This document shows, piece after piece, positions 46,544 to 57,567 of a stretch of 64,000 nt of DNA. Under the pieces are notes generated by a model that saw only the letters and a program-made list of their open reading frames with translations, made no database searches and was not told the DNA's origin. Where the stretch lies: the NCBI RefSeq assembly GCF_963678635.1, contig NC_087063.1, positions 66,206,471 to 66,270,470 on the forward strand, given 5' to 3'. Source of the stretch: Symsagittifera roscoffensis. Taxonomy: Eukaryota > Xenacoelomorpha > Acoela > Convolutidae. A program made the translations under genes and the position numbers. Position 1 is the first letter of the stretch. The number at the start of each line of letters is the position of its first letter.

Positions 46544-46575
46544 GGGTGGGTAGGGGTGGGGGGGGGGGTGCAGGG
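46544..46575 (+). other. G-quadruplex-capable G tract
   Basis: The plus strand has four or more G3+ runs with 1-2 base loops (GGGTGGGTAGGGGTGGGG and a further G run). This fits the classic G4 pattern. It lies about 0.9 kb past the 3' end of Artemis on the opposite strand. Confidence 0.7.
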
Positions 46576-46599
46576 CATATAGTTTACGCTGGTTTAGGA

Positions 46600-47370
46600 C
46601 ACCAATCGTGTACTCTTAACTGTCGCAGACCAAATGGCAGACGTCTCTTCATGTAAAAACTCCAAATAAAAAGCAAAGTGTGTTTATACTTTCTGCCCAT
46701 CAATCAGTCGGCCATGAAATAACATAAACAAAAACCATAGTTACGTGTGGTCAATCTAATGAAGCAAAATATTTAACAGTTTGGTGTCGACTGCCTCAAC
46801 AAATAAATAATGAAGGACCACTTAATAACAGAGAAAACTTCAGCTTAAGCTGTTTCGAAACAGAAGAGATCTTGTGAAGCTGCTGGACCCAAAACAAGCA
46901 TATCTCCAACTGTCTAATTTGCAGCAGTCTAATTCTGTTTGTATTTTTGAGTAAAATTCGGTTTTTGTTAATTTCCGTAACACTGGTTCAAATTATGGCG
47001 ACTTAGATATATATTGCCGATCTCGGATAAAACAAAGACTTTTGAATACTATCTAATACCTTAAGGCAACCCTGAAAACAACCAATACAATCTGCCGCCT
47101 CGGAGACGAAGGCTTGAAAGCCAATAATTTTTTCAAGCTAGCTTTTTTCACATAAAAGAAAAATTTCTGGACTGGGAATCGTATAAAAAGCACAGCTCAA
47201 GAACATTGGATTAAATGTGCTGACTGATGCATCAAAGAAAAGTGGACATGATCATCTCCCGAATCTGCTTTAGTTTGTAAGGTCGAAATCTCACCATATT
47301 CTAGCTTGATGTTTATTGTCGGTTTCAGGTGTTCCCCGAATACTTGCAACTAATGAAACGGTTCAAATAC
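46600..47370. other. Region downstream of Artemis, unassigned
   Basis: No supported gene. If Artemis were followed by a spliced second cistron on the minus strand, its exons would have to lie here or further left, but I find no matching exon. Confidence 0.3.
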
Positions 47371-47373
47371 AGA

Positions 47374-47379
47374 TTTATT
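47374..47379 (-). promoter_or_regulatory. AATAAA polyadenylation hexamer for Artemis
   Basis: The plus strand reads TTTATT within AGATTTATTTAG, about 140 nt downstream of the Artemis stop on the same strand, a normal 3' UTR distance. Confidence 0.45.
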
Positions 47380-47464
47380 TAGAGCAGTTAAAATGTGATG
47401 ACTCATAGAAAATTTTGCATGCAAGAAAACTGTTGTTAAGTTTAACTTTTTTAGAAGCTATTGA

Positions 47465-47470
47465 ACTTAC
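47465..47470 (-). promoter_or_regulatory. Strong splice donor (GTAAGT) just downstream of the Artemis stop
   Basis: The minus strand reads ATGAAATACG then GTAAGT about 45-55 nt after the stop. It could be a 3' UTR intron, or the first exon of a second cistron encoding Met-Lys-Tyr before an intron. It could also be chance. Confidence 0.3.
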
Positions 47471-47520
47471 CGTATTTCATGACGCCTTCGATTATTCTCG
47501 GCGCTGGTAACTAGACTGCG

Positions 47521-48846
47521 CTAAATCGTGTTGAGTAGATCAATTAAAACTTCTGTTCTATTTTGGTCAGTAGTTTGGATTTCAGAAAACTCTGCGCAAG
47601 ATAATTTCTCAGGTACCGGCTGTTTTTCGAGTTCAGCCTCAATTTCACGTCCGCGTTTAACTTTCTTTTCAAATCTGATTTCCGCCTGCCAGAGATGACA
47701 AATTTCTGTTTTCGCATCTTTTGATGCGTCTAAAAATTGACTTCTAAGTTTATTTAGAATTAGTGATTTCACTGACTCGATTGAAGTTTCTTTGTCCGGG
47801 CGAACGAAAGGCGTAATATTTTTGAATTTCAGGTTTGATAGAAAATCAATTATTTCATCAGTTGAAGAGTGAGTAGAATAACAGCACCGAATGGTTTTCT
47901 CGGACACTGCTTTAACCAATCTTGAAGGCATTATCTCATTTTTTGTGAAAAACATTGCAGTCGGAATTATTGTAAGAACCCGTGGAAAACTTCTCAAAGA
48001 ATGCTGACAGGGCAGTTTCAAGTTCTTTTCGAAAATAGATGAAGAAGTGCAGAAATGGATTTTCGTGCTCTCAGCATCTAAGGTAAGCCAAGTTTGAATT
48101 GAAGGGACAAACTTGTACAGTTGATACTGAGATACCGATACGTGTATTTTGGTATTGAATTTGGTAGCAAGCTCTTTCATCAAAAACTCATACCCGAAGC
48201 GAGTTTTGTTTCGAAAATGTACAAAATTATTTTGAGATGAGCAGAATATCCAGTCAGACACTGCTTGAAAAATTGATGAGAGGCAACTTTCTCTCGAAGG
48301 TAAAAAACAAGTATCTAATTTGCAAAAAGTAGTATCTACATAAATGTTATCGAAATTGCGAACAGCAGATTGCCGTAAGTCGTCGTATAGATACTTTATT
48401 CGTTTCACCTGGCCAACTTCAAACCTGAAGTCACCGGTAAAAAGCACAGATATATCTGTTGAAGCAAGCAAAAACATAACTGAGCCGGGACAGTGACCAG
48501 CAGGAATTAGGGTGACGGTAAGCGGGTAGCTATTTATCTCATCAAAATTGCCGCCATGAATTGAAACATTAATTGTTACCTCAGTCATCGCTTCCAGTGG
48601 TATAACAAATGGAGTTAAATGTCTATAATGCGGCAGAGCACTTAACAAAGCAGCCGAAATTTTATGGCAATAAATTTTGAAGTTATAGCGTTTTAATCGT
48701 TCGAAAAGCTCAGGCTCATTAAGGCCTACCATGTGGTCTGAATGACAATGGGAAAGAAAATAAACTGTTGATTTCAGGTTCTCATTATTGAATCGATCAA
48801 TAGAAACGCTTGAAAACTCTGTTATCGGACCAGCAAATTCAGACAT
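47521..48846 (-). CDS. DCLRE1C: Artemis (DCLRE1C/SNM1C) metallo-beta-lactamase/beta-CASP nuclease, single exon
   Basis: The 441 residues start MSEFAGPITEFSSVSIDRF and carry the Artemis layout. D17 and the HxHxDH motif (FLSHCHSDHMVGL; H33, H35, D37, H38) fall at the same residue numbers as in human Artemis. H118 (AGHCPGSVMF), D139 (FTGDFR), D171 (VDTTFC, beta-CASP motif A), H264 (KIHFC, motif B) and H326 (YSTHSS, motif C) follow. All catalytic positions appear intact. The family opens DNA hairpins and trims ends in non-homologous end joining with DNA-PKcs, in the nucleus. The tail after about residue 350 is short (under 100 aa, against roughly 300 in human), so most of the regulatory region is missing. 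The gene has no introns, unlike the vertebrate gene. A splice acceptor (TTTTCAG) lies 5 nt before the ATG. The paralogue SNM1B (Apollo) is the main alternative, but the N-terminus favours Artemis. Confidence 0.93.
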   Translation of the reverse strand: MSEFAGPITEFSSVSIDRFNNENLKSTVYFLSHCHSDHMVGLNEPELFERLKRYNFKIYCHKISAALLSALPHYRHLTPFVIPLEAMTEVTINVSIHGGNFDEINSYPLTVTLIPAGHCPGSVMFLLASTDISVLFTGDFRFEVGQVKRIKYLYDDLRQSAVRNFDNIYVDTTFCKLDTCFLPSRESCLSSIFQAVSDWIFCSSQNNFVHFRNKTRFGYEFLMKELATKFNTKIHVSVSQYQLYKFVPSIQTWLTLDAESTKIHFCTSSSIFEKNLKLPCQHSLRSFPRVLTIIPTAMFFTKNEIMPSRLVKAVSEKTIRCCYSTHSSTDEIIDFLSNLKFKNITPFVRPDKETSIESVKSLILNKLRSQFLDASKDAKTEICHLWQAEIRFEKKVKRGREIEAELEKQPVPEKLSCAEFSEIQTTDQNRTEVLIDLLNTI

Positions 48847-48850
48847 AATT

Positions 48851-48862
48851 TCTGAAAATAAA
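48851..48862 (-). promoter_or_regulatory. Splice acceptor immediately before the Artemis ATG
   Basis: The minus strand reads TTATTTTCAG and then AAATT before ATG. A polypyrimidine-AG five bases from a start codon is typical of a spliced-leader trans-splice site or of a short 5' UTR intron. No clear cis donor was found in the 400 bp upstream. Confidence 0.45.
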
Positions 48863-49265
48863 CATGCCCGACAGTTAATTAGGCATGAAATCTAGAAAAC
48901 AATGCTAGTCTCAACTTAACAAGATTACTTAGAAAAAAATCCTCAAGCCGGGTAAGGGTTTTCTTTATGATGTCAATTAACAAAGTCCCTTTTGCCATGC
49001 AACGGCCTGTGTTGGGGCGTATCTAAAAATTTCTCGAAGGGCGGCTCACTTGAAAATAAACAACTTTACCCCGATGGGATTTTCGGTCACACCTTTGTGT
49101 CGCATAACATACCATGAATACTTTTAGCTACTGGATCAGTGAATAGATTGCATATGGCCACAGTCACGCGAAATGAAAACATCTACATAATAATTCACAA
49201 ACATAATTCATCAAGAATAAAAGTGTTTATATGGTCATTAAGAAGATCTAGTTAATAAAACAATT
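48863..49265. other. Region upstream of Artemis
   Basis: No gene. The promoter of Artemis is expected here on the minus strand but no motif is convincing. Confidence 0.3.
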
Positions 49266-49269
49266 ATTG

Positions 49270-49505
49270 ATAAACCATAGCTAACAGACAGTTGGGAAAG
49301 ATCCAAGGAATGCAAATAACCAGAAAAAATATTGACTACTGTTTTGAAAAGAAATGAGCTTGAAGCTCTTTCACATTCTAGAAAAACGTATGATTATCTC
49401 TTCTTAGAAAATTTAACCTAATTTAAGAAAACTGGATCAGTAGGTAAACTTTTTATTTCGCTAGGAAATCTGAAAAATAAATTCCACCTTCAAAATAGTT
49501 TATTA
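49270..49505 (+). repeat. Dispersed repeat family A, partial copy next to the LINE
   Basis: CATAGCTAACAGACAGTTGGG (49277), TATGATTATCTC (49388), and GAAAACTGGATCAGTAGGTA (49428). The copy is cut off before its 3' box, and the LINE starts about 20 bp later, so the LINE may have inserted into it. Confidence 0.65.
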
Positions 49506-49524
49506 AATAGTTTCATATAACGTT

Positions 49525-52500
49525 ATGCCTGGATCGTCAGCTAGAACTCGACTAGCATCGAAGCAGCAGGAGTGCTGAACCTTATGTAACATGTCGAAAG
49601 GGGAGAAATGGATCTTAAGTGAGAGGTGTCAGAGGTGGACACATAATACTTGCATGGGATATTCGAAGGATGAGTTCAAGTTTTTGGAGAGGGCAAATGT
49701 GACCTTTACATGTTACAGCTGTCTACAGAGCCCTCCAATTGATGCAATTGATACAAAGGAATTGAGCAGGGATATCACGAAGATCAAGGAGAGTGTGGAA
49801 AGTACTCGGACTATGGTGGAGGAAGTTCTCTCATGTAGACAGCGCCAGCAAACCGTAGCTAAGTATAGCGATATTGTTAAAACGAAAATTGAATATGACC
49901 ATGAGTTAAGGTTCAGTGGTATACCTGAATAAAATGATGCGGAAAATGAAAGTACAGAAAGTGTTGATCGTTCAAAAGTTTTTAAGCCTGATGAGAATCT
50001 GATACGAAAATTATGGATTAAACTCAACTGACATTTCATCTTTTCGGCGACTCGAAAGTTCGAACATGGGAAATCACGACCCAGGCAGATCCTTGTAAAA
50101 TTTTGTGATATTTTTACAGTAGAAAAAAATACTCGCACGCGCCCCCAACTTAGAAATGTACGAACCGGAGTATATGTGAAATAAATACTCGATTTTTATT
50201 TTGAAAACTTTGTATAAAGAAGAGCAAGCAAAAGAGCAATCATTATTGATAAAACGCAGAGGGCTACTTGACCAAGGAACTGGGTACACTGATATCAAGA
50301 TACGAAAAGGCGTTTTATACTTGAAAAGCAGGCCAGTTGACATTTCCTACTGACAAAATGATTCAAATTTCGAAATTTCAGCTAGGTTTTACAATATGCG
50401 GAGTTTGTTTGAAAGATCAAGACGTCAAGAATTTATATAAGAACAAACGGATACACAGCTGTTTTTTTCCCAGAATACCAATGTTTTCGCTCTAATCGTA
50501 AATCGCCATTGAAAACTACAGCCCATGGTGGTACCATTATATGCGTTAAATCAAGCTATAACTCCGAACAAGCCTTTTTCGATTTTCACAAAAACAGTTC
50601 TGCAGTTGCTTGTTACATTAATATCAATCAAAAGAAAATTTTGATTGTATTATGCTATAACCCTCCGGCAAATAGTAAATATGCGTATACAAGTGAAGAC
50701 CTAACAAAACTTTTCAATAATATAAATCAGCTGACAAGAAATTGCGGTGATATTATCATTTACGGCAATTTCAATTTTTCCACGATTAACTGCTTATCTT
50801 CCGAAGCTCTTGGAGCAAGAGTTTTTGAGCAAAATCGGAGAAAACAACTTTCAATAAAAAATAAATTTTAATACAGCAGCAAGCGGTATATTAGATTTCA
50901 TTTCGGTTAGTGATAAAATAGAGTGCGTAAAATTGAAGCAAGAGAGCAGCGACGAATACCAAATCACCAAAATCTCAAATCAAACCCAATTTATCTTAGT
51001 TTTTCGGCTATAGGGCAGAACAATATAAAAAAGTATTATATAAAAGTGGTGTGTATAGTTTTTGGTAGTGGAGACTATGAAAACTTAATACGCCTTATTT
51101 CAACAATTCCTATTGTTGGTCAAACCCAAATTGCATTGTTGAAAATTGGTACCTTTGGCTGAAAGCTTTTCTGAATGAAACTATACCAAAAAGAATCCAG
51201 CATCGAGCTTCTCTGCCACTTTGGATAAGCCAGAGTACATCTCATCTAATTAAATGTCTTAAGACAGCCAGAAGAAGACATAAAGATATGCATCCAAAGG
51301 TTGTGAAAATGAAATCAATGCTGGAAAAATTCTGTGTAAATGACAAGATAGAACATGAACAAAATCTAGCAGCCGAGAGATCAACTGGGAAGCATTTTGA
51401 GTCTTTCAGGGCCTTCAAAAAAATCAAATATTCCCAGTCTTGTTTTTTTACAAAAATGAAAAAGCAGAAAATGACAGTGACAAAGCCCAGCTATTTTCGA
51501 AATTTTTTGCATCCGTTCACGTAAAATCTTCTGAATTTAATGAGCCTTTTCAAGATTGTTCAGAGAATCGTTTACTAAGCAATCTAACATTCGAAGAAAC
51601 TGAATTCGAAAGCATATGCGAAAAACTAAATGTCAACAAAAGTAAAGGGCCCAATGGACTACCACCAGTGCTTTTTCAGAAACTTAGAAAAACGATTTCC
51701 CATTCACTTTTTCAAATCTTTATTTAAATTCTACAAATTTCTATCTTTCCAGACTTGTGGAAAAATGCAATAATCAGTCCGGTTTTTAAAAATGGTAATA
51801 AAGCAGACATAGAAATTTATAGACCTGTTTCTCTTGTATCGCTGCCCTCTAATTTTTGAAAGAATTGTCTTCATTCGACTATATGATCATTACAATAAGA
51901 TTTTTAACAAATCTCAATTCGGATTTCAAAAGAACCGGTCAACAATTCAACAACTCTTGAACTTCTAAATGAAACATTTAAAAGAATAGAAAATGAAGAA
52001 GAAATTGAAATTATTTTTACAGACTTTAGCAAAGCTTTCGACAGAGTTGATCACGGAATTTTGTTACAAAATGTGGTACTAACGGAGTCAGGGGTAAACT
52101 TTTAAAGCTGATCAAGTCTTACCTAAACAACAAGCATGGTCTTTATTAACGACCTACCAGATCACTGTGTAAATCTTAAAATTATGTTATTTGCAGACAA
52201 TGCTAAAATCATCAGTTCTGGTCAGGCACAAGAGCAAATCCGAAGTGACCTAAATAATGTGTTTAATTGGACCATCGACCATAATATGCCCTTCAATTAA
52301 GACAAATGTACGTATCTAAAATTAGGAAAAAATGCAAAAGGTTTTTAGTTCAACGGATTCAAGATCCAAGAAATAGACGTACAAAACGACCTCGGCTTGA
52401 CAGTATGAAGTGATTTAAACTAGAATGTCCACATAGACAATGCATGCAAGAAAGCAAACCGTGTATTTTTTATGATGAAACAGAATACAAAAAATCTGAG

Positions 52501-53139
52501 TCGTTTTGCACAATTGAACCTTTATAAATCTATGGTAGTCCCAGTTTTAACATACGCCAGCCCCTGCTATGGATTAAGCAAATATGTCACAAATGAATTT
52601 GAGACTATTCAAAAAAAGTCATCAAATGTATTTTTCCTGGAACATTGGCATACAAAGAAAAAATTGCTCAATTGCAAATTTTACCGCTTCCTATGTATAT
52701 ACAGATAAACAATATTTTACTGCTTTCAAAAATCGGACTAGGAAGATACGACGATTTGCATGTAAATGTGCCCTTACTAACAGAGTCCTCTCGCGGTGTA
52801 ATGTTTCAGCTGAAACGGCCTAAACGCCTGAAAGCTGAACAAAATTTCTTCTATCAAACTTGCAGACTGGTCAATACTTTAAAGATAGACGTGAGGGTTT
52901 ATTGTTGTCTCAAACAGCTACTACTGAGGAAATTCTGGTTGAAATTCGGGGAATATAATGAAGTTGACGAGTGCATGTGGAACATTGGGTGCGATTGTGC
53001 GGCGAATAACTGCCGCAGCAAGACGTACATATGGCAATACAATGAAGGGGCCAGGAACCCATGGGGAAACACAGAAGCCATCCTACTACTACTAAAACTA
53101 GACACTGATTTTGATTTGTATCAATTTACGATTTTGTAA
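49525..53139 (+). pseudogene. Broken non-LTR retrotransposon (Jockey/CR1-like) with PHD-type ORF1
   Basis: ORF1 begins ATG at 49525, has an in-frame TGA at 49576, and includes a PHD/zinc-like segment (CQRWTHNTCMGYS and CYSC) to about 49730, then a coiled-coil-like part to 49932. The endonuclease part (50480-50871) has LCYNPPANSKY and GNFN where families normally have GDFN. The RT part is spread over frames: NKSKGPNGLPP (about 51640), FTDFSKAFDRVDH (about 52017), and FADNAKI (about 52190) where the catalytic box should be FADD. The C-terminal region is 52472-53139. Multiple stops and shifts plus lost acidic residues make it inactive. Confidence 0.85.
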
Positions 53140-54500
53140 CATGTATTTTTATTTGAGACATTCGACCGGAATAATGCCAAAATGCATGGCAACATCGAAA
53201 TTTTATTGAAGCATCCGAATGGGAAAATTGACATTTTCGATGGATTAACAGTGCTAATCGTGCAATTTGACGAATCACGAAGGGTCAGTTTGAAGTGACA
53301 AAATAATTTTTAAAAATTCGTTCGAAAAAAACACGTCACCATATTGAAATTTTGCGAACACTGAAAACCACGAGAATCAGAAGACAGATTTTCGCTAGAA
53401 AACAGCAACATTGACTCTCAACAGTGAAGAAAAAGAGTGAGTTGTATTGAAATTACGATCGAGACTGTCCGGATTGTAACGATTGTAGCTGTACAATCGT
53501 TACCGAGTAATTCCCGAGAATTCGGAGGGGTATCGGGAGGAGTTTACCACCCTTCCAGAAGGATGACAAGACCGCTCTTCGTCCGGATTCCAGAATCCGT
53601 AAGGGTCTCGGGAAGAAAACTGAAAATGTATTTTAACAACTTTTAGCTTCCGAATACGACCTGAATTGAATTAAATAACATCAAAGTTCATTTTCAAATA
53701 CTGAGAAGATAGGAGTTCGGGGAAAGGGTTCATCCATCTCCGAAGGATATGATGATTTTTACCTACTGAACAAAAACAAAAGCAATATAATAAATAATTA
53801 GTAGCCCTTTTTTTGGGAGTGACCTCGTGGTCTGGGGATACTGAGACCCAGCCATTAGCTCACTATTTTGCATGTAACAAAATTAATCTTCGTGTTCTGG
53901 ACGATAGCCCAAAAACAGTAATGACTTTGTCGACCTGATGTTGAAGAACCACACATAGAACTGGCTTTGTTAGAGACGGTTAAAAGCATATAAAACTGTG
54001 AATAGACGCTATTCAGTTGTTTCATAACTGTGCCAATCGGTCTTATTTGGAAATTTGACCTTGAGAAAAACGTTTAGTCTTGATTTTGGGGTAAAATGCA
54101 TTTTTTCAAAATTTCGAATTGAGCATGTCATGCTCAAATTTCTCGCGACAACTGAAATTAGCAAAAAAGTAAGATCAAAAAATTCGAAATACAATCGCGG
54201 GAAATTAGTCAAAAACAGCAGCGGGAAATTGCTGTTTGAAATTTCCGATACATAATTCGAGCGAGAGTAGAGCTGTCTTATTCGTGGCAAGAGACAGAAA
54301 ATAATGAAGAGTGAAAAAAGAGTAACATTCGAGTGGACCAGAGTGAACCTTCGGTTGAAAGGTGGACAACCGAAGTCTCCCAATGGTCCAGAACCAAAAC
54401 TTATTTCTTGAGCTAAAACTGATTCATTACAAACTTCTCGAGTTAAAACTTAATTACTCATCGATTCTAGAGCTGCTTTATAGCTTAGTTACTTGATTCT
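53140..54500. other. Region between LINE and LTR element; one perfect hairpin
   Basis: A perfect 12-bp stem with 4-base loop (GTAACGATTGTA/TACAATCGTTAC) lies at 53476-53503. Related CCGAAGGAT or CCAGAAGGAT motifs follow at about 53553 and 53740. The open frame 54009-54383 is unsupported. A possible tRNA-like A-box (GACCTCGTGGTCTGG, 53821) lacks a B-box. Confidence 0.4.
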
Positions 54501-56290
54501 AGAGGTCATGTCGGTATGTGAGTACTAAATTTATTTTTCTTGAGTGTGTTTTATATGGTTATGTTGATTTAGGGAGAGTTTTTAGATTGATCCATCTGAA
54601 ATGGATCAAAGGTCCACTGTCTAATAAAAAGTAACTTTAAGCAAGGTTCCGACCCTGTTTTTCCGTTCGTGTATTTTAGGTATTTTGAGACCTAAGTATG
54701 GTGGCGTTCTTGTTTTCTAGAGTGGGGGGTTTTTGGTAGTGGCCTTTAAGCTGTAACAAAGGTTTTAGTCTCATGTCGCAAGTGAACCGATTTGGCTCCG
54801 ACCGCATGATGTAGAAAAACACAAGAGATAGTGTCCCTGACTCTTGAGCCAAAAGTTATAGGGCCTATTTTACTTCAACCTCATATGTGACTTAAGTAGG
54901 CCACTATTACATAGCGTTTTTATGGCGCTCCTGGGTGTTTTCACGACATCAAGACTAGGGGATCAAACCCACTTGACACAGCTCCGGGCTATATGCCCAT
55001 TCTAGAGTATCTGTGGTGCGGTTCAACGGGAACGTATTCACCTTTTGGTGGTACCGTGTTAGCTTTTTAAGAAAACTTGAGAAAATTTCCCGGAGCGTTT
55101 TCCAAAACGACGCCTAGCTAACCGAGTAAGAAGGGTCACAAAAAACGAGTTAAAGAGGAAAAGCGGAACAAAAAACCATAAAACATAAAAAGGACAGTGG
55201 CTTTGACTTCCAAATTAGGTGCATCAAACCTTCATATTATTTAAAACAGTATACCCATACTGTTTTCCAATAAGACCGATTGTCTCGATCAAACCAGCAA
55301 CAAGTAAAAGGTGCCCAAATGTGGGGCGTTGTAAGGCTTTTAGATAGCTTGTGATATCAGCGGACCACTGGGAGACTTAACTGGAACAGGTGACCAGCCC
55401 AGAAAGAAAGTGTGCCCAACCGGCAGGTGACCAGTCAGCAGTGTGATCAAAACAGAACAGGGCAAACGGAGGAAGGTTGACAGAGGTTCTGTTTGGTGAA
55501 ACGGGTATCGTTAAAATCCACTTTACATTTTAGGAATTAGGTGTAAAATTGGATAAGCGAATACCCACCGTTTTGAGGAAACGTTTTTACTCGAGCAGAA
55601 CTTGGAAACAGGTTCTACGGTTTTCTCTCGAGAGGTTTAGCACCCATCGCGCTTAGGGTGATTTTCGGCTTAAGTGGGGGGCTAGATAGGGGGGAGGTTA
55701 GAAGGGGGCTGGTTAAGATAGAGGTTGGCGGTTGAAAATTGTAAAAAGGGGGTTACATTATAGAAACTATACAATCGATATCGTCGATTTAGTTAAATTA
55801 GTAGACGCAGAGTCTGGAACGATCCATCTTTAGACTCAAAACAAGAGTTGCAACGCGAGGATATCCAAATTTGCGATCGAATTAAGGAAGGTTATCTGGT
55901 CGGATCGGAGGGGATCGGAAATAAACAGTTTTTGGAGCTCAAAAGGAGAATACCCCAAACACCGTTCGTAGGGGGCGGAAAAACGCCTGACAATCAGGTA
56001 CCAGACATTTTTTTTTTACGAAAGACCACATTGATCGCCTCTGATTTTTGGGCGAATTCATCACATTTTTATACATTTTTTTTTTCATTTTTCTCAGTTA
56101 AATTTTTACGTTTTCGGAACAAATTAAATTGGCTTTTACGAATCGAAGATCATAAGGCACGTGCTAACAAGTCGTATTTCGACTTGTGTCGGATTAATAA
56201 AGGAAAGGCAATTTCAAGGGGGGGTTAGCAGGTGAAATTTTGATTAAAGAGATCGGGTTTTGGGGATTTTTTTAATGTTAGAGCTCTAGA
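54501..56290 (+). other. Moderately GC-richer region upstream of gag-like ORFs; possible LTR/leader
   Basis: Base composition differs from the surroundings (more G, with GGGG runs at 54725, 55675, 55745). It precedes the gag-like frames and could be the 5' LTR and leader of the element at 57568, but no second LTR lies in the window for comparison. The open frame 55848-56228 (126 aa) is not recognised. Confidence 0.3.
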
Positions 56291-56379
56291 GGTGGTACTG
56301 GGATAGTGGATCGGAAACTCCAATACTCGACACAAAGTACAAGAGAATTCACCAGAAGAATAAATACTTGAGCTACGAG

Positions 56380-57290
56380 GTTGGAAGAAGTGCAAGAGTC
56401 TAGCCGGAGGTCTTGGGATAGTGATCTAAGTGTCCCAACACTCGGTCTTGAGATAGTGAGTGTCCCAACACTCAGTCCTGGGATAGTGATCTAAGTGTCC
56501 CAACACTGAGGAGCAAGAGATCCGACTGTTTCAACACTAAAGAACAAGAGATCCGACTGGACCAATACTCGAGCGAAGTCTCTTAGGAGGGTTCAAAAAA
56601 GTCCTGGGACATTACGAAGTGGACCAACACTCGAGCGAAGTCTCCTAGGAGGGTTCAGCAAAAGTCCTGGGACAGTACAAAAAGGACCAATACTCGAGCG
56701 AAGTCTCCTAGGAGGGTTCAACAAAAGTCCTGGGACAGTACGAAGTGGACCAACACTCGAGCGAAGTCTCCTAGGAGGGTTCAGAAAAAGTCCTGGGACA
56801 GTACGAAGTGGACCAACACTCGAGCGAAGTCTTCTGGGAGGGTTCAGAAAAGGTCCAGGGACAGTACGAAGTGTCCCAACACTCCAGCGAAGTCTCCTAG
56901 GAGGGTTCAGAAAAAATCCTGGGACAGTACGAAATGTCCCAACACTAGAGCGAAGGGTCCTAGGAGGGTTAAGAAAAGTCCTGGGACAGTAACGAAATGT
57001 CCCAACACTCGAGTGAAGTCTCCTAGGAGGGTTCACAGAAGTCCTGGGACAGTACGAAGTGTCCCAACACTTCAGCAAAGTGTCCTAGGAGGGTTAAGAA
57101 AAGTCCTGGGATAGTAACGAAGTGTCCCAAGACTTGAGCGCAGTCTCCTAGGAGGAATCAGAAAAGTCCGATGACAGCAGTGAAGTGTCCCAACACTTGA
57201 GCTAAGGGTCCTAGGAGGGTTCAGAAAAGTCCGGGGACAGTGAATAAGCGTCCCAACACCTGAGCGAAGGATCCTAAGGACTGAAATTGA
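56380..57290. repeat. Minisatellite, 62-63 bp unit, about 14 copies
   Basis: Unit core: CCTAGGAGGGTTCAGAAAAG, TCCTGGGACAGTACGAAGTG, and CCAACACTCGAGCGAAGTCT. Starts of TAGGAGGG at 56584, 56646, 56709 and 56772 give periods of 62, 63 and 63. The edges are degenerate, with shorter units at 56400-56580. A 161-aa minus-strand open frame (56593-57078) follows from the 63-bp (21-codon) period and is probably not a gene. Confidence 0.92.
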
Positions 57291-57567
57291 TTCAGATTCA
57301 AAACTAATTTAGAGTAATTCGACTGATTTTAGCTTTTAGTACACAAATTGTTTTTTTTAATATATATATAATTTCAATTAGACTTTACAATTGGGACTTG
57401 TAAGAATTAAAATTGTAAATAAAGAAAATTGTACATAAAAATCATGAAACGGAATAGGGTATCGATGACCGAAAGAAAAGCAACAGGACAAAAACAAAAT
57501 CAAACCTCGTCGCAACGGAAAGCACTATCAAATCCGAAAATAATGGAAAAAAAACATTTCAGTAAAC

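Noticed and set aside
46206-46578. Two overlapping short ORFs near the G tract
   Set aside because: Composition-driven, with no motifs or splice signals.
53810-53870. Possible tRNA gene (GACCTCGTGGTCTGG)
   Set aside because: No B-box or acceptor stem could be found within tRNA length.
56593-57078. 161-aa minus-strand repetitive ORF
   Set aside because: Generated by a 63-bp minisatellite; the frame fails at 62-bp units and there is no other gene signal.
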